Shown: positions 46,644-59,435, counted from the first letter of the stretch. The stretch: DNA of 64,000 nt from Pomphorhynchus laevis (GCA_012934845.2 WNNJ02002105.1:1-64000); one strand, 5' to 3'. A program made the numbers and translations. Notes: a model not told the origin generated them from the sequence alone.

Positions 46644-48231
46644 CTAGCTTTCAAATTTTAAATTGTCAATTTTTGCTTTTTTCCTAGCGAATAGTTTTCG
46701 AATGAAATAAAAACAGGCGTACATTGGAACTGGTAATAAAATAAGTATGGAAAATATATTGCCCGCAAGCTTGATTTTCCTATCGAGATCCGATTGCTGA
46801 ACATCGTTATTGAATCCAACATAGTTCGTGATATACAAAACGATGGATACTACTGGCACTACAATTTTCCAGCACCATTTCATTATTGTTCCAGGTGTGT
46901 TTGCATCACTGTATTGCTCAACTCTTTCAATCAGGTTATCGTATCCAAAGTACCATGCCGCTGAGAATGTTTCTGCAACTATAATGATTAGAACCGCAGG
47001 GGTTACTCCGTATTCCAAAAGAAAGCTAACAATGGCATCCCCACCGTGTGTTATTGTTGGTAACGAGGCTAGAAAAGCACATCACCAATATGATTAGTTT
47101 ATTTCTTTCTTCATTATCACGGAGTGACTTAAATCGATCGCACAGGGCTGCATACATGCTTTCAATTTCGGCGTATACACTATTCAAACCTATCATAAAA
47201 ATCATGCTGAAGAAGGCGATGCTGAAAATGAAACCATACGCAAATTTGGTAATAATCATTGGATAAATTACAAATATGATCGTGTATCCGTAATCGATAA
47301 ATTTGGAAAACGAAAGTGATGTTTGCGATTCAAAGTATCCAAGGCCGCAGAATAAAATAATACCACAAATAATACTCGTGAAAGCATTACATAACACAAT
47401 TATGAAGGCATATAGTTTTATATTCATTTGAGTATTGTCTGAGAAACTAGCGTATGCAACAAGAACACCGGCGCCCGGGCCCAAAGAGTAACAAATCTGA
47501 GTTGCAGCTTTGTACCAGGTTTCCATTTTAAGAAGAGGCTTGAAATCAGATTTAAACAGTTCTCTCATACCTTTTCCGACTCCTTCCAATGTTGCAGATT
47601 TTACCAAAAGAATAAAGAGAAGCACATACGGTAGAATTGCGGTTACGTATATCGATTTACCAATACTTATAGCTCCTTTCCGTATTATTAAATAGACCAC
47701 AATAAAAACAAGCAATAGACAAGGCAAGAGAGACGTTTGTAATCCACCTAAATGATTAATGCTGTGGGAACTTGTTTTGCCAAGAATTACTTGATGAAAG
47801 TATATATCATCAAGATTAGCGGACGCATTTCTTCCAACGGTAAATATGAGCGTGTCGTTTCTCCATGGCAGTTGGACTGAAAACGAATGAAAAAATAAAT
47901 TGAGTGCCCATGCAATTACGGTATTATAGTATGTCTGGCGTATAAAGTTCATTATAATTACTGAATAAGCTGCACCTTTCAGCCAGGGACATAGTACTTC
48001 GTATATTCCGAGATTAGCTCGATGCAGAACCTGACCAAGCAGTAACTCCAAATAAACTAACGGAATGCCGAATATTAGCATAAATATTGAGTACGGTATA
48101 AGGAATACTGCACCTCCGTTCGCATAGCAGGTAGTAGGAAACAACCAGAAATTACCTAACCCTATCACAAAGCCAATGATAGATAGAAGATATGAAATAC
48201 TGCTAGTCCAGTGTGAAAGGGATTTAGCCAT
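46644..48231 (-). CDS. SLC6-type sodium/solute symporter, intronless, one frame break
   Basis: Member of the neurotransmitter/amino-acid Na+ symporter family in the plasma membrane. The minus strand from ATG 48231 gives TM1 with GFVIGLGNFWLFP, TM2 (PLVYLELLLGQ), TM3, TM4-5, TM6 (SLGPGAGVLVAYASF), TM7, TM8 (FFSMIFMIGLNSVYAE) and TM9. The frame slips by one base near 47061-47068 and continues LPTITHGGDAIVSFLLEYGV through TM10-12 to a stop at 46644. Both halves together cover all 12 helices (about 529 aa). Two usual residues differ: the TM1 gate Arg of NxWRFP is Leu, and the TM8 Asp of GLDS is Asn, so transport may be altered. The large second extracellular loop is short. Family genes usually have introns, so the single exon suggests a retrocopy. 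The slip may be a real lesion or an assembly error. Confidence 0.8.
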
Positions 48232-49700
48232 CTTCCCGACGTGCTTTCAATTCCAAAGTCAGGATATACCGTTGAAGGATACGACGAATACCCGCCGTGT
48301 CTGATAAAATGGTGTGTGTTCGTACAGTTGAGGCAATAAAAGCGGGAAACTTAAATTCTTTCGCCAGGATATTAAATATTAAATTTTTTAAATGACGATT
48401 ATACGGCGATGTTTAAGAGTACAAAACTGTAGCAGATCATATACTAGGTATGTAAAGTATACAATATATATGCAAAGATATTGTGTTGCCGCGAAGTGGT
48501 AATTTTTACATTGTGTTGGTTTTAGCAAATATTTTACAATTTTTCAACTCGTGTTTTTGTATAGCAGTGAATTTTAGCTTTCCTTAACCTAAAAGATGAA
48601 AATACACAGGTGTACGGAAACTACCATGTGTAGTAGTAATGCCCAAATAACTCAAAACAGTTTTGTTATAGTCTGCTAAATAACACACATTTTTCATGTT
48701 TTTTTTTGTAAGTTACGGTATGAAAACTACTCCTAGTATCCCACAATGAGTGCTTAATATGACTCAGCAGCAAAACTTCGGCTTTAGAAACGTTGAAGAT
48801 AATATTACGAGATTATATATAAGATTCCTATATCCGTACATGAACGGACGAATTCATCTTAAGCATGCTTTTACACTTAGCAAATGCGAATTTACCGCGT
48901 CTTATCACCGTTTAAAAGGCTAAAACGTTTTGTTTCCAATGGCATTTCATTAAGTGAAAAACGTTTTGTTTCCAATGGCAGTCATTTCAAGGTGAAATAT
49001 CGAAATATTTGTTAAAATTACCACACAACACTTTTTCCACAAGAAAAGTACCAGTCAACGACCATATTTACAAATGTTTTGATGTACTCTATTATACCCT
49101 ATATACTCTATTATACCCTTTCGTCTTTTATTTATTAAAAGACAAAAGTATTTTATTAAAATTTAATTAAAATTAAAATTAAATTAAAATTAAATATGAA
49201 ATTAAAATTTAATTGAAATTAACTTTGCAAATTTTATTAATTAAATTAGCAAAATGTAAGAAGAAAGTCTCTCATAGTTGTCAATAAAAGCAGACGAGTT
49301 GAGTGATCGTCAATTAAAAAGACTGAAAAGTAGGTATTGGATCAGTAGATAACGAGGTCCACCAATACTGGAATGTAGCCTACTGCTGTTGACTTATCAG
49401 AGAAATACTTATTAGAAATACTAATCATCAAGAAATACGTGGAAGAAGGGATGTTTTGCTATCATCAATATGATATTTTAAAAAGTTTCATCGAGAACAG
49501 TTATTTTTCACTGATACATTGTATGCGCATATGAATAGACATGGATATTTTTAAAATATGAGCCGACATATTAGCCAAACTCGGATATCCGTATAAAATC
49601 AGGCCGTGAATGCATGCATTATCCATAATCTCTAACTTTTCATTTGATGATTCAAGTATTATAATATAACAATATCTTATATTATTAAAATATTTTTAAC
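48232..49700. other. Intergenic AT-rich DNA
   Basis: Upstream of the SLC6-like gene. It holds two small direct duplications (AAACGTTTTGTTTCCAATGG near 48930 and 48970; a 21-bp unit TGTACTCTATTATACCC near 49082). No gene is recognised. Confidence 0.55.
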
Positions 49701-49705
49701 TGATT

Positions 49706-49749
49706 CGTTGTAAGTTTAGTCTGAGTTGACTCAGACTAAACTTACAACG
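49706..49749. repeat. Palindrome at the Penelope 5' end, 21-nt perfect arms
   Basis: CGTTGTAAGTTTAGTCTGAGT (49706-49726), two bases, then the exact complement to 49749, followed by ATGGCCC. The same words GATGGCCCGTTGTAAG and AGTTTAGTCTGAGT occur in the 5' region of both Penelope copies downstream, so this is an inverted junction of that 5' end. Confidence 0.9.
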
Positions 49750-49905
49750 ATGGCCCTTATAATACATATACATTACTGCAGGTGTAGTTTTCCGGTTTTA
49801 TTAATTTAATTGGATTATATATAATATAATATATTTGTGTCTGGATTTCTTTGGGAAGTAACCTATATAATTCGTAGCAATTGATTTATAATTTCCCAAA
49901 TGCCG

Positions 49906-50220
49906 GAGGTAGATCTTTATAGATCTTGTTCCAGCCTGCAGCCACCTTAAGCAGGGCAGCCCCCTGTCAGATGCTGCTGGATGGCCCGTTGTAAGTTTAG
50001 TCTGAGTCAACTAAACTAGGTGGCGACACCGAAAAAGCAACGTTAAAAATTATGACTTAAAAGTTACATGTACTCAACAATATTGGAAAAATACGTAAGT
50101 ACTAATGATTTTAATTTTAGATCTTTTAAATGTAACAGAAAAATTTGTATAGTTTGTGTAGTTTACTATTATTTTTTCTTATTTTCAAACAAGCATGAAT
50201 TATTAATTCTTAAAACAGGG
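49906..50220 (+). mobile_element. Truncated 5' end of a Penelope-like element (tandem copy A)
   Basis: Matches the 5' part of the next copy: AGATCTTTATAGATCTTG, GTCAGATGCTGCTGGATGG, GTGGCGACACCG, then the start of the endonuclease frame (MYSTILEKYVSTNDFNF). It diverges near 50150. Two 5' ends in tandem are typical of Penelope insertions (pseudo-LTR arrangement). Confidence 0.75.
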
Positions 50221-50497
50221 AGAAGTTTGCATCCCAAGATGTTTACACTTTAAAATGTAAACTGCTTCACGTGATCACGTTTAAGAGACCAGGTAATGGC
50301 CAATAGCTAGGTCGCGTAGCGCGTGGAGTGAAGGTGGTAGATCTTTATAGATCTTGTTCCAGCCTGCAACCGCCTTAAGCAGGGCAACCCCCTGTCAGAT
50401 GCTGCTGGATGGCCCGTTGTAAGTTTAGTCTGAGTCAACTAAACTAGGTGGCGACACCGAAAAAGCAACTTAAAAATTATGACTTGGCAAAGGTTAC

Positions 50498-51079
50498 ATG
50501 TACTCAACCAGATTGGAAAAATACGTAAGTACTAATGATTTTAATTTTAGATCTTTTAAATGTAACAGAAAAAATTGTATAGTTTGTGATGTTATAAATA
50601 ATAATTATATTGTAAGTAATAGGACAAACAAATGCTTTTCATTAAATATTAATAAAAATTGTAACTGCAATACCGCAGGTGTAGTGTATCTTATACAATG
50701 TACATGTGGATTGCAATATATAGGAAAAACATATCAAATGTTAAAAACTAGGTTTAGGCAACACATATATAATATACAGCATAATAGTCAAACTATATTT
50801 CAGAAACATGTGAGATTAATAAGACATGATATTGGACATTGTAAATTATTTATTTTAGAACATATTATCGAAGAAAACATTTCAATATTAAATCAAAAGC
50901 TATTAGAAAAAGAAGATTTTTGGATTAAAACGCTTAATTCCATGTACCCATTAGGATTGAATGACGTGGTACAAGGAATTGACAGAAGTAGTATAATACA
51001 TAATAAACAACTATATTATAATAATCCGGTTAAACGCAAACCAAGAAGTCATGGCGATAAAATGAATAGGAAGAAATAG
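50498..51079 (+). CDS. GIY-YIG endonuclease of the Penelope-like element
   Basis: A 193-codon frame from an ATG. GIY-YIG signature: GVVYL (61-65) and GLQYIGKT (71-78). The catalytic Arg lies in LKTRFRQH (about 85), and the late Glu in LLEKEDFWIKTL (137-139). Cysteines surround it: C22, C27, C30, then NCNC (55, 57) and CTC (68, 70), consistent with the Zn-finger associated with the N-terminal endonuclease of Naiads. It would nick target DNA during retrotransposition. The frame ends in a basic tail just before the RT frame; the two are probably parts of one polyprotein in the active family. Confidence 0.85.
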   Translation: MYSTRLEKYVSTNDFNFRSFKCNRKNCIVCDVINNNYIVSNRTNKCFSLNINKNCNCNTAGVVYLIQCTCGLQYIGKTYQMLKTRFRQHIYNIQHNSQTIFQKHVRLIRHDIGHCKLFILEHIIEENISILNQKLLEKEDFWIKTLNSMYPLGLNDVVQGIDRSSIIHNKQLYYNNPVKRKPRSHGDKMNRKK

Positions 51080-53217
51080 AGTTAAAAATATTAAAAAAGA
51101 TATATATATATAAATGAACAATTAGAAATATTAAAACAACTTTTAAGTGATAATAAGCTAAAAGATCTTTATGTAAATATAAGAAGTTTTTCTAAAGATA
51201 TCATATGTTCAATAAATCAAAAATTAATTAACGACTATGATAGGCTAAGTTGTATAATAGACAGTTATTGTAATACAAAATACTATAATCATACAATAAA
51301 TGTAAATAATAACAATAGAAAATATACATTAACCATAAACTTCATTAATAAATGTATAGATAACATAAATATAGCCGGACTTTTAAATAATTCTAAAAGT
51401 AAAGAAATAATAGGGTCAGATTTAAGTAAATATATTCCTAAAATAAGGTATAAACTCCTACCACCATTAGGACGAAAAATTTGTAATTATAATAAAGAAT
51501 TAAAATCAATATGTAACGATAATATTAGAAACATAATGGAAACAGAATGCAATTGTAAAAGTCTTAGTTTTGATAAAATAAATGAACATATATGTACCCA
51601 TAATCTAGAATTAATTGAAAATTGTGAATTAAGAAAGCTGCTATCAAAATGGTATAAATATAGATTAAATAATAACAACGACAAAAATAAAATTTACAAT
51701 TCGTTATATAATAACTTAAATGATTACTTTAGTAAGCTGATTAATAGTGAAAGCTCGAATATATCTAAGATAAAAATTTGGAAAGATTATATATTTGATA
51801 AAATTAAAAATAAAATGAAAATAACAAACAATTATAAAAGGAAAGATAAAATTAATAAAGATATGTATAAAGAACTTACTAAATTAAAGGATAACTATAT
51901 AATAACAACTATTGATAAAGCTAGTAATAACTTTGTCTTCATATGCAAAAAGCTTTATTATGATATACTAATGAAAGAGGTTAATTCTAATGATTTAAAT
52001 GTAAATCCAACATATGAACGTAGTGAGTTGAGTTTAGAAACAATTATTACAAGTCACTGTTCTATAATGGATAAAAAGGGTATAAAGGTTGAATTAGATA
52101 ATAAAACTATACCTATATTATATTGGAATCCAAAATTACATAAAAATCCAATAAAACCTAGGTTCATATGTAGTGCGTTTAAATGTACATTAAAACCACT
52201 TTCTGTCTATATGAATAAAATACTTAAAGTAATTAAAGCACATTTTAAAAAATATTGCAAGGTAATCGAAATTAATACTGGTATAAAACACTATTTCAGT
52301 ATTAATTCTACAAAAGAATTTTTAGAACAGACAAAAGGAATAAATTTTCAAAATATAAATACATACGATTTTAGTACGCTTTATACAAATCTAGATTTAG
52401 TAGATATTAAAGAAGCGTTAGTAAAATTAATTAACCTTATATTCGGAAAAAAATATACATATATATGTTATAATAATTATAACGCCTATCTAACAAAAAT
52501 TAAACCATCAAATAAATATAAATATATGGATAAAATTGAATTAATAGAATCCTTAAATATTTTGATAAATCAAAATTATTTAAAAGTAGGGACATCTATA
52601 TTTAGACAAGTAAAAGGTGTTCCAATGGTTGGTAATAGTAGCCCAATTATAGCTAACTTATTGCTTTATAGCTTTATAGAATATGAATTTGTTCATAACT
52701 GTGTAAAAACTAAATCTAAACAATATAAATATATGAAATATATGTTTCGATACATTGATGATATATGTGTATTTAATTCTAATAATTTTTATTCAATTAG
52801 TGAGCACATTTATCCAGAAAGCCTTATTCTTAACAAAACCAATATTAATGATAAAGAAGGTGTATATCTAGATATGAACATTAAATTAACATTAACTAAA
52901 ACTACTATTAATTTATATCGTAAAGATGACATATTTAAATTTACAAGAAACATATTTTTGCATGAGCATTCATGCATACCATATAATATAAAATATAATA
53001 CATTAAATAATGAAATTTTAAGAATTGCAACAATATGTAATGATATTGGCTTTCTTCAAAATCATTTAAATAATTTAATAGATACATATTTTAAACTAGG
53101 TTACTATAAAAATAACATCAAGCAGAAAATAGTAAAATATATAAATCAACACAATAATATAAAGAATAAATTTAAACTCTCAAGTGGCAAATTTTTATGG
53201 ATGGATAATAAATAATA
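51080..53217 (+). CDS. Reverse transcriptase of the Penelope-like element
   Basis: The frame is open from about 51080; the first ATG in it is 51536, giving 559 codons. Features: NNFVFICKKLYY and IDKASNN (early RT motifs), [20 protein letters not shown] (the Penelope K-x-H-K-x-P region), [28 protein letters not shown] and the catalytic [10 protein letters not shown] (YIDD at about 406-409), then FLHEHSCIPYNIKYNTLN and a basic C-terminus. Asp-Asp is intact. RT of this class is related to telomerase RT. No endonuclease follows it, consistent with the permuted order. Confidence 0.85.
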
Positions 53218-53339
53218 TACTTTGCATTAGAATAAGATACTAGATAGTTATTTCAGAGGAAATTACATCATTAGCATGTATTTGGCCCCGCTGCTATGTT
53301 GGATAGATGAGTTAGACTCAGTTAGCTGATTTAATTTAT

Positions 53340-54690
53340 AAGATTTGATATAAGATTTAAAAATAAAATTAATAAAATTAAAAAGTAAGTTTTTGTTTAA
53401 TGATAAAATGTTGCCATTTTATCACAGATAAATTTTATAAAACTATCAATCAAATCAGCTAATATTATATTAATATTATATTTTCTTTGCTGAGTATACG
53501 TATTTAATATAAATAAAACATAAATCAATCGCGCTCGATCTTTAATAAAATCAATCGCTACTGCAAAATCAAGACAGAGCCTCACTAGCTACGCCGACAT
53601 AATATCAAACCTCAAAAGCAGGTTGTCGTTTGAAGTGGCTCGTGCTTCATCCGCGTGCCTCCGAGCCCCTAGAAGTTGGAGAGGGAACGCGTAGACTAAC
53701 ATTCAATAAGCTTAATTTTCTTTAGCATTCAAATATTTACAAAATTGATTGTTTTTCTAAAAAATATTATCTTTATTATTTTATATTATTATATTATTTT
53801 AGTATTATTAGCATTATTATTTTTAAATATCAAATTTAAAAATAAAATTAATAAAATTAAAAAGTAACTTTTTGTCTAATGATAAAATGTTGCCATTTTA
53901 ATAATTTGTATACTGAATATTCCTGATTTATAATTTGTTTTGCTTACACAATCCTCGGAATAGATATTGATTTGTAATCATTTTCGATACGCATAAAAAA
54001 CATCTAATTATTTTTATTAGGTGCTGAATCAAATAAAACAAAATATATTTCAGCAATATGATTTTAAAAATATGGTTTTAAACTTATTCATTGACTTGTT
54101 AGTTTCAATTTTATACGTTTAATTTATATTTTCAAAAATACTTTAAAAAATTTTAATTTAGTGTGAAATTTTATTTTTGATTTGAGTCTGATTAACATTG
54201 ATTAAAATTTCATTTTCTGTCGCAACGGTTTTATTCGCTTCTATCTAGACAGAGACTCAACGTGAAAAAATAAAAATAAAAACATTGCCAAACTAGACTA
54301 TTTATTTCCAGTTTGACAGTCAAATAAGTGGTACAAAACAAAAATTTTACTTAATATTAAAAAATTTAATATCAAACGTAATCTAGAGATGGACATGATT
54401 TTATTTTTGATTTTGACGAAAATCCGAGAATAAACATAAAACTAGTTTTGTATTTTACGAATTTTCGACTATTGAATGTAATTTAAGAATAGAAAACCAT
54501 CTAAATATTAAATCTACGAAAGAAAATTTTAATGTAAAATTGTTAATGTGAAGCATTCTGAGATTATGAAAAAGTAAATTTTAACAACAAATTAAAGTCT
54601 TAATCTATCTCGAAACGTTTTAGCATCAAAAGATAAATACTTTTCACAAATTGTGATAAATTGTTAGGAGTAGAAGTTCCAAGTTGTGTA
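53340..54690. other. AT-rich spacer, nothing recognised
   Basis: Contains a small duplicated phrase (AAATTAATAAAATTAAAAAG near 53365 and 53847) with GATAAAATG-TTGC-CATTTTATC-like hairpins. A GC-richer patch at 53580-53700 is unrecognised. Confidence 0.5.
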
Positions 54691-57600
54691 GAATAATAAA
54701 ATAAAATAACTGAATGTCGATCGATAAGTATTATTCGTTCGCAATCAAACCGGACAAGGTAGGTGTGAGGCATGTTGTAATTAGTCAATTATCAGCATGT
54801 AAACAATTAAGGGTTCAATGTCAAATAATGAAATTGTACGGCGTATATCAACAAGAACAAAAACCGAATATTTGATTTTAGGCATCTACGTTGGGTAAAG
54901 AAAATTAAACCCTTAGATAATGCCTTTAGTTTTAAAAGTTGACTTTCAAACTGGAGATTGCAGATACATTTATTGATGCCATATTACTTATGGTAAAATT
55001 CTTAAATGTTGTAGAACAAATATTCAAGGAAACATGTTCAAATATAATTTAAAGCATATACTTAGAACGACAGTTTATCATCCTTCGAGAATGCCTATTA
55101 AATTTTAATTAATTATCAAATCTTATAAAATAACTGAATTTCGATAGGGAAGTATTTTTGTTTAGGATCAAACCTGACAAGTTAGGTAGCGACGATGTTG
55201 TAATTAGTCAATTATCAGCATGTAAAAATAAAGGGTTCAATGTCAAATAATGAAATTGTGCGGCGTATATCCACAAGAACATAAACCGAATATTTGATTT
55301 TAGGCATCTAAGTTGGGTAAAGAAAATTAAACCCTTACATAATGCCCCTACATTTAAAAGTTGACTTTCCAACTGGAGATTGCAGATACATTTATTGATG
55401 CCATATTACTTATGCTAAAATACTTAAATGTTGTAGAACAAATATTCAAGGAAACACGTTCAAATATAATTTAAGGCATATACTTAGAACGACAGTTTAT
55501 CATCCTTCGAGAATGCCTATTAAATTTTAATTAATTATCAAATCTTATAAAATAACTGAATTTCGATAGGGAAGTATTTTTGTTTAGGATCAAACCTGAC
55601 AAGTTAGGTAGCGACGATGTTGTAATTCGTCGATTATCAGCATGTAAACAATTAAGGGTTCAATGTCAAATAATGAAATTGTGCGGCGTATATCCACAAG
55701 AACATAAACCGAATATTTAATTTCAGGCATCTACGTTGGGTAAAGAAAATTAAACCCTTAGATAATGCCTTTAGTTTTAAAAGTTGACTTTCCAACTGGA
55801 GATAGCAGATACATTTATTGATGCCATATTACTTGTGCTAAAATACTTAAATGTTGTAGAACAAATATTCAAGTAAACATGTTCAAATATAATTTAAGGC
55901 ATATACTTAGAACGACAGTTTATCATCCTTCGAGAATGCCTATTAAATTTTAATTAATTATCAAATCTTATAAAATATCTGAATGTCGATAGCGAAGTAT
56001 TTTTGTTTAGGATCAAACCTGACAAGTTTGGTAGCGACGATGTTGTAATTAGTCAATTATCAGCATGTAAAAATAAAGGGTTCAATGTCAAATAATGAAA
56101 TTGTGCGGCGAATATCCACAAGAACATAAACCGAATATTTGATTTTAGGCATCTACGTTGGGTAAAGAAAATTAAACCCTTAGATAATGCCTTTAGTTTT
56201 AAAAGTTGACTTTCCAACTGGAGATTGCAGATACATTTATTGATGCCATATTACTTATGCAAAAATTCTTAAATGGTGTAGAACAAATATTCAAGGAAAC
56301 ATGTTCAAATATAATTTAAGGCATATACTTAGAACGACAGTTTATCATCATTAGAGATTGCCTAATAAATTTTAATTAATTATCAAATCTTATAAAATAA
56401 CTGAATTTCGATAGAGAAGTATTTTTGTTTAGGATCAAACCTGACAAGTTAGGTAGCGACAATGTTGTAATTAGTCAATTATCAGCATGTAAACAATTAA
56501 GGGTTCAATGTTAAATAATGAAATTGCGCAGCGTATATCCACAAGAACATAAACCGAATATTTGATTTTAGGCATCTACGTTGGGTAAAGAAAATCAAAC
56601 CCTTAGATAATGCCTCTAGTTTTAAAAGTTGACTTTCCAACTGGAGATTGCAGATACATTTATTGATGCCATATTACTGATGCTAAAATACTAAAATGTT
56701 GTAGAACAAATATTCAAGGAAACATGTTCAAATATAATTTAAAGCATATACTTAGAACGACAGTTTATCATCCTTCGTGAATGCCTATTAAATTTTAATT
56801 AATTATCAAATCTTATAAAATAACTGAATTTCGATAGGGAAGTATTTTTGTTTAGGATCAAACCTGACAAGTTAGGTAGCGACGATGTTGTAATTAGTCA
56901 ATTATCATCATGTAAACAATTAAGGGTTCAATGTTAAATAATGAAATTGTGCGGCGTATATATCTACAAGAACATAATCCGAATATTTGATTTTAGGCAT
57001 CTACGTTGAGTAAAGAAAATCAAACCCTTACATAATGCCCCTACATTTAAAAGTTGACTTTCCAACTGGAGATTGCAGATACATTTATTGATGCCATATT
57101 ACTTATGCTAAAATACTTAAATGTTGTAGAACAAATATTCAAGGAAACACGTTCAAATATAATTTAAGGCATATACTTAGAACGACAGTTTATCATCATT
57201 AAAGATTGCCTAATAAATTTTAGTTAATTATCAAATCTTATAAAATAACTGAATTTCGATAGAGAAGTATTTTTGTTTAGGATCAAACCGGACAAGTTAG
57301 GTAGCGACGATGTTGTAATTAGTCAATTATCAGCATGTAAACAATTAAGGGTTCAATGTTAAATAATGAAATTGTGCGGCGTATATATCTACAAGAACAT
57401 AAACCGAATATTTGATTTTAGGCATTACGTTGGGTAAAGAAAATCAAACCCTTAGATAATGCCTCTAGTTTTAAAAGTTGACTTTCCAACTGGAGATTGC
57501 AGATACATTTATTGATGCCATATTACTTATGCTAAAATACTTAAATGTTGTAGAACAAATATTCAAGGAAACCTGTTCAAATATAATTTAAGGCATATAC

Positions 57601-58678
57601 TTAGAACGACAGTTTATCATCATTAGAGATTGCTTAATAAATTTTAATTAATTATCAAATCTTATAAAATAACTGAATTTCGATATGGAAGTATTTTTGT
57701 TTAGGATCAAACCTGACAAGTTAGGTAGCGACGATGTTGTAATTAGTCAATTATCAGCATGTAAACAATTAAGGGTTCAATGTTAAATAATGAAATTGCG
57801 CGGCGTATATCCACAAGAACATAAACCGAATATTTGATTTTAGGCATCTACGTTGAGTAAAGAAAATCCAACCCTTAGATAATGCCTCTAGTTTTAAAAG
57901 TTGACTTTCCAACTGGAGATTGCATATACATTTATTGATGCCATATTACTTATGCAAAAATTCTTAAATGCTGTAGAACAAATATTCAAGGAAACATGTT
58001 CAAATATAATTTAAAGCATATACTTAGAACTACAGTTTATCATTCTTCGAAATTGCCTATTAAATTTTAATTAATTATCAAATCTTATAAAATAACTGAA
58101 TTTCGATAGGGAAGTATTTTTGTTTAGGATCAAACCGGACAAGTTAGGTAGCGATGATGTTGTAATTAGTCAATTATCAGCATGTAAACAATTAAGGGTT
58201 CAATGTTAAATAATGAAATTGCGCGGCGTATATCCACAAGAACATAAACCGAATATTTGATTTTAGGCATCTACGTTGAGTAAAGAAAATCCAACCCTTA
58301 GATAATGCCTCTAGTTTTAAAAGTTGCCTTTCCAACTGGAGATTGCATATACATTTATTGATGCCATATTACTTATGCAAAAATTCTTAAATGCTGTAGA
58401 ACAAATATTCAAGGAAACATGTTCAAATATAATTTAAAGCATATACTTAGAACTACAGTTTATCATTCTTCGAAATTGCCTATTAAATTTTAATTAATTA
58501 TCAAATCTTATAAAATAACTGAATTTCGATAGGGAAGTATTTTTGTTTAGGATCAAACCGGACAAGTTAGGTAGCGATGATGTTGTAATTAGTCAATTAT
58601 CAGCATGTAAACAATTAAGGGTTCAATGTTAAATAATGAAATTGTGCGGCGTATATCCACAAGAACATAAACCGAATA
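54690..58678 (+). repeat. Satellite, about 423-bp monomer, about 9.4 copies
   Basis: GTTGTAATTAGTCAATTATC (or close variants) begins at 54774, 55197, 55619, 56042, 56464, 56887, 57312, 57736, 58159 and 58582, spacing 422-425 bp. Copies differ by scattered substitutions and 1-3 bp indels, so it is older than the 393- and 443-bp arrays. The last two full copies are nearly identical. The array is cut off at 58678 by a Penelope 3' end. Confidence 0.97.
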
Positions 58679-59435
58679 TCAGAAGAAGGATTAGAGGTCA
58701 TCAGGAGGAACTGCTTTGCTATCAGGTTTCGGTCCCTAACTCTTCTACCCAACATAGCAGCAGGGCTAAATACATACTAATTACGTACTTCCTCTGATGA
58801 AATTTGATTATCCGGTGTATCCTATTCTAATACAAAGTATATTGTTCATTATCCATCCATATAATTTTTTTGCTAATGATTTTAAATTTATTTTTTATAT
58901 TATTGTGTTGGCTTATATATTTTACTATTTTCTGTAGGGGCCGAAACATGATAGCATAGCAGTTCCTCCTGATACCATCTAATTCTTATTCTGATACAAC
59001 CTCTGTTATTTATTAGTCAATTCGTAAATCAAATCAGCTAACTGAGTCTACGTATTTAATATAATTTAATATAACAAAACATAATAATGCTAAATCAAAA
59101 TTTAATAATTAAATAATAAAAATAATAATTGTTTTTAGATTTTCTATAATTTAAATCAAGTTAAAATAAAAAATTGAAATTTAAAATAAACGTCATTTTT
59201 ATGAATTGACTAATAAATAACAGACGTTGTATCAGAATAAGGAGTGGAAAGAAATTTTATGTTAGCAGGTTTGATCCCTATTGTTCGACCCAACATAGCA
59301 GCGGGGCCAAACACGCGCTAATGGCGTATTAATATAAAATAAATAATTATTTTTAGATTTTCTATAATTTAAATCAAGTTAAAATAAAAAACAGAAATTT
59401 AAAATAAACTTCATTTTTATGAATTGATTAATAAA
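58679..59435 (-). mobile_element. Mosaic of Penelope-like 3' ends
   Basis: 58679-58935, minus: AGAATAAGG-like start, CAGGAGGAACTGC, CCCAACATAGCAGCAGG, then the RT C-terminus. 58937-59030: the same 3' end in plus orientation. 59032-59435, minus: AAATCAGCTAACTGAGTC through GACGTTGTATCAGAATAAGG. The orientations alternate, so at least two events are superimposed. Confidence 0.75.

Larger units (their letters stand above)
50333..53330 (+). mobile_element. Best Penelope-like element copy, endonuclease upstream of RT (Naiad-type)
   Basis: A 5' region of about 165 bp, an endonuclease frame (50498-51079), an RT frame open from about 51080 to 53215, and a 3' UTR with AATAATATACTTTGCATTAG, GGCCCCGCTGCTATGTTGG and a final GACTCAGTTAGCTGATTTAA near 53325. 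The 3' UTR is shorter than in other fragments here, so part is missing. Endonuclease before RT is the permuted order described for Naiad-type Penelope elements; canonical Penelope has it after the RT. It is AT-rich, matching the host. Confidence 0.85.
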
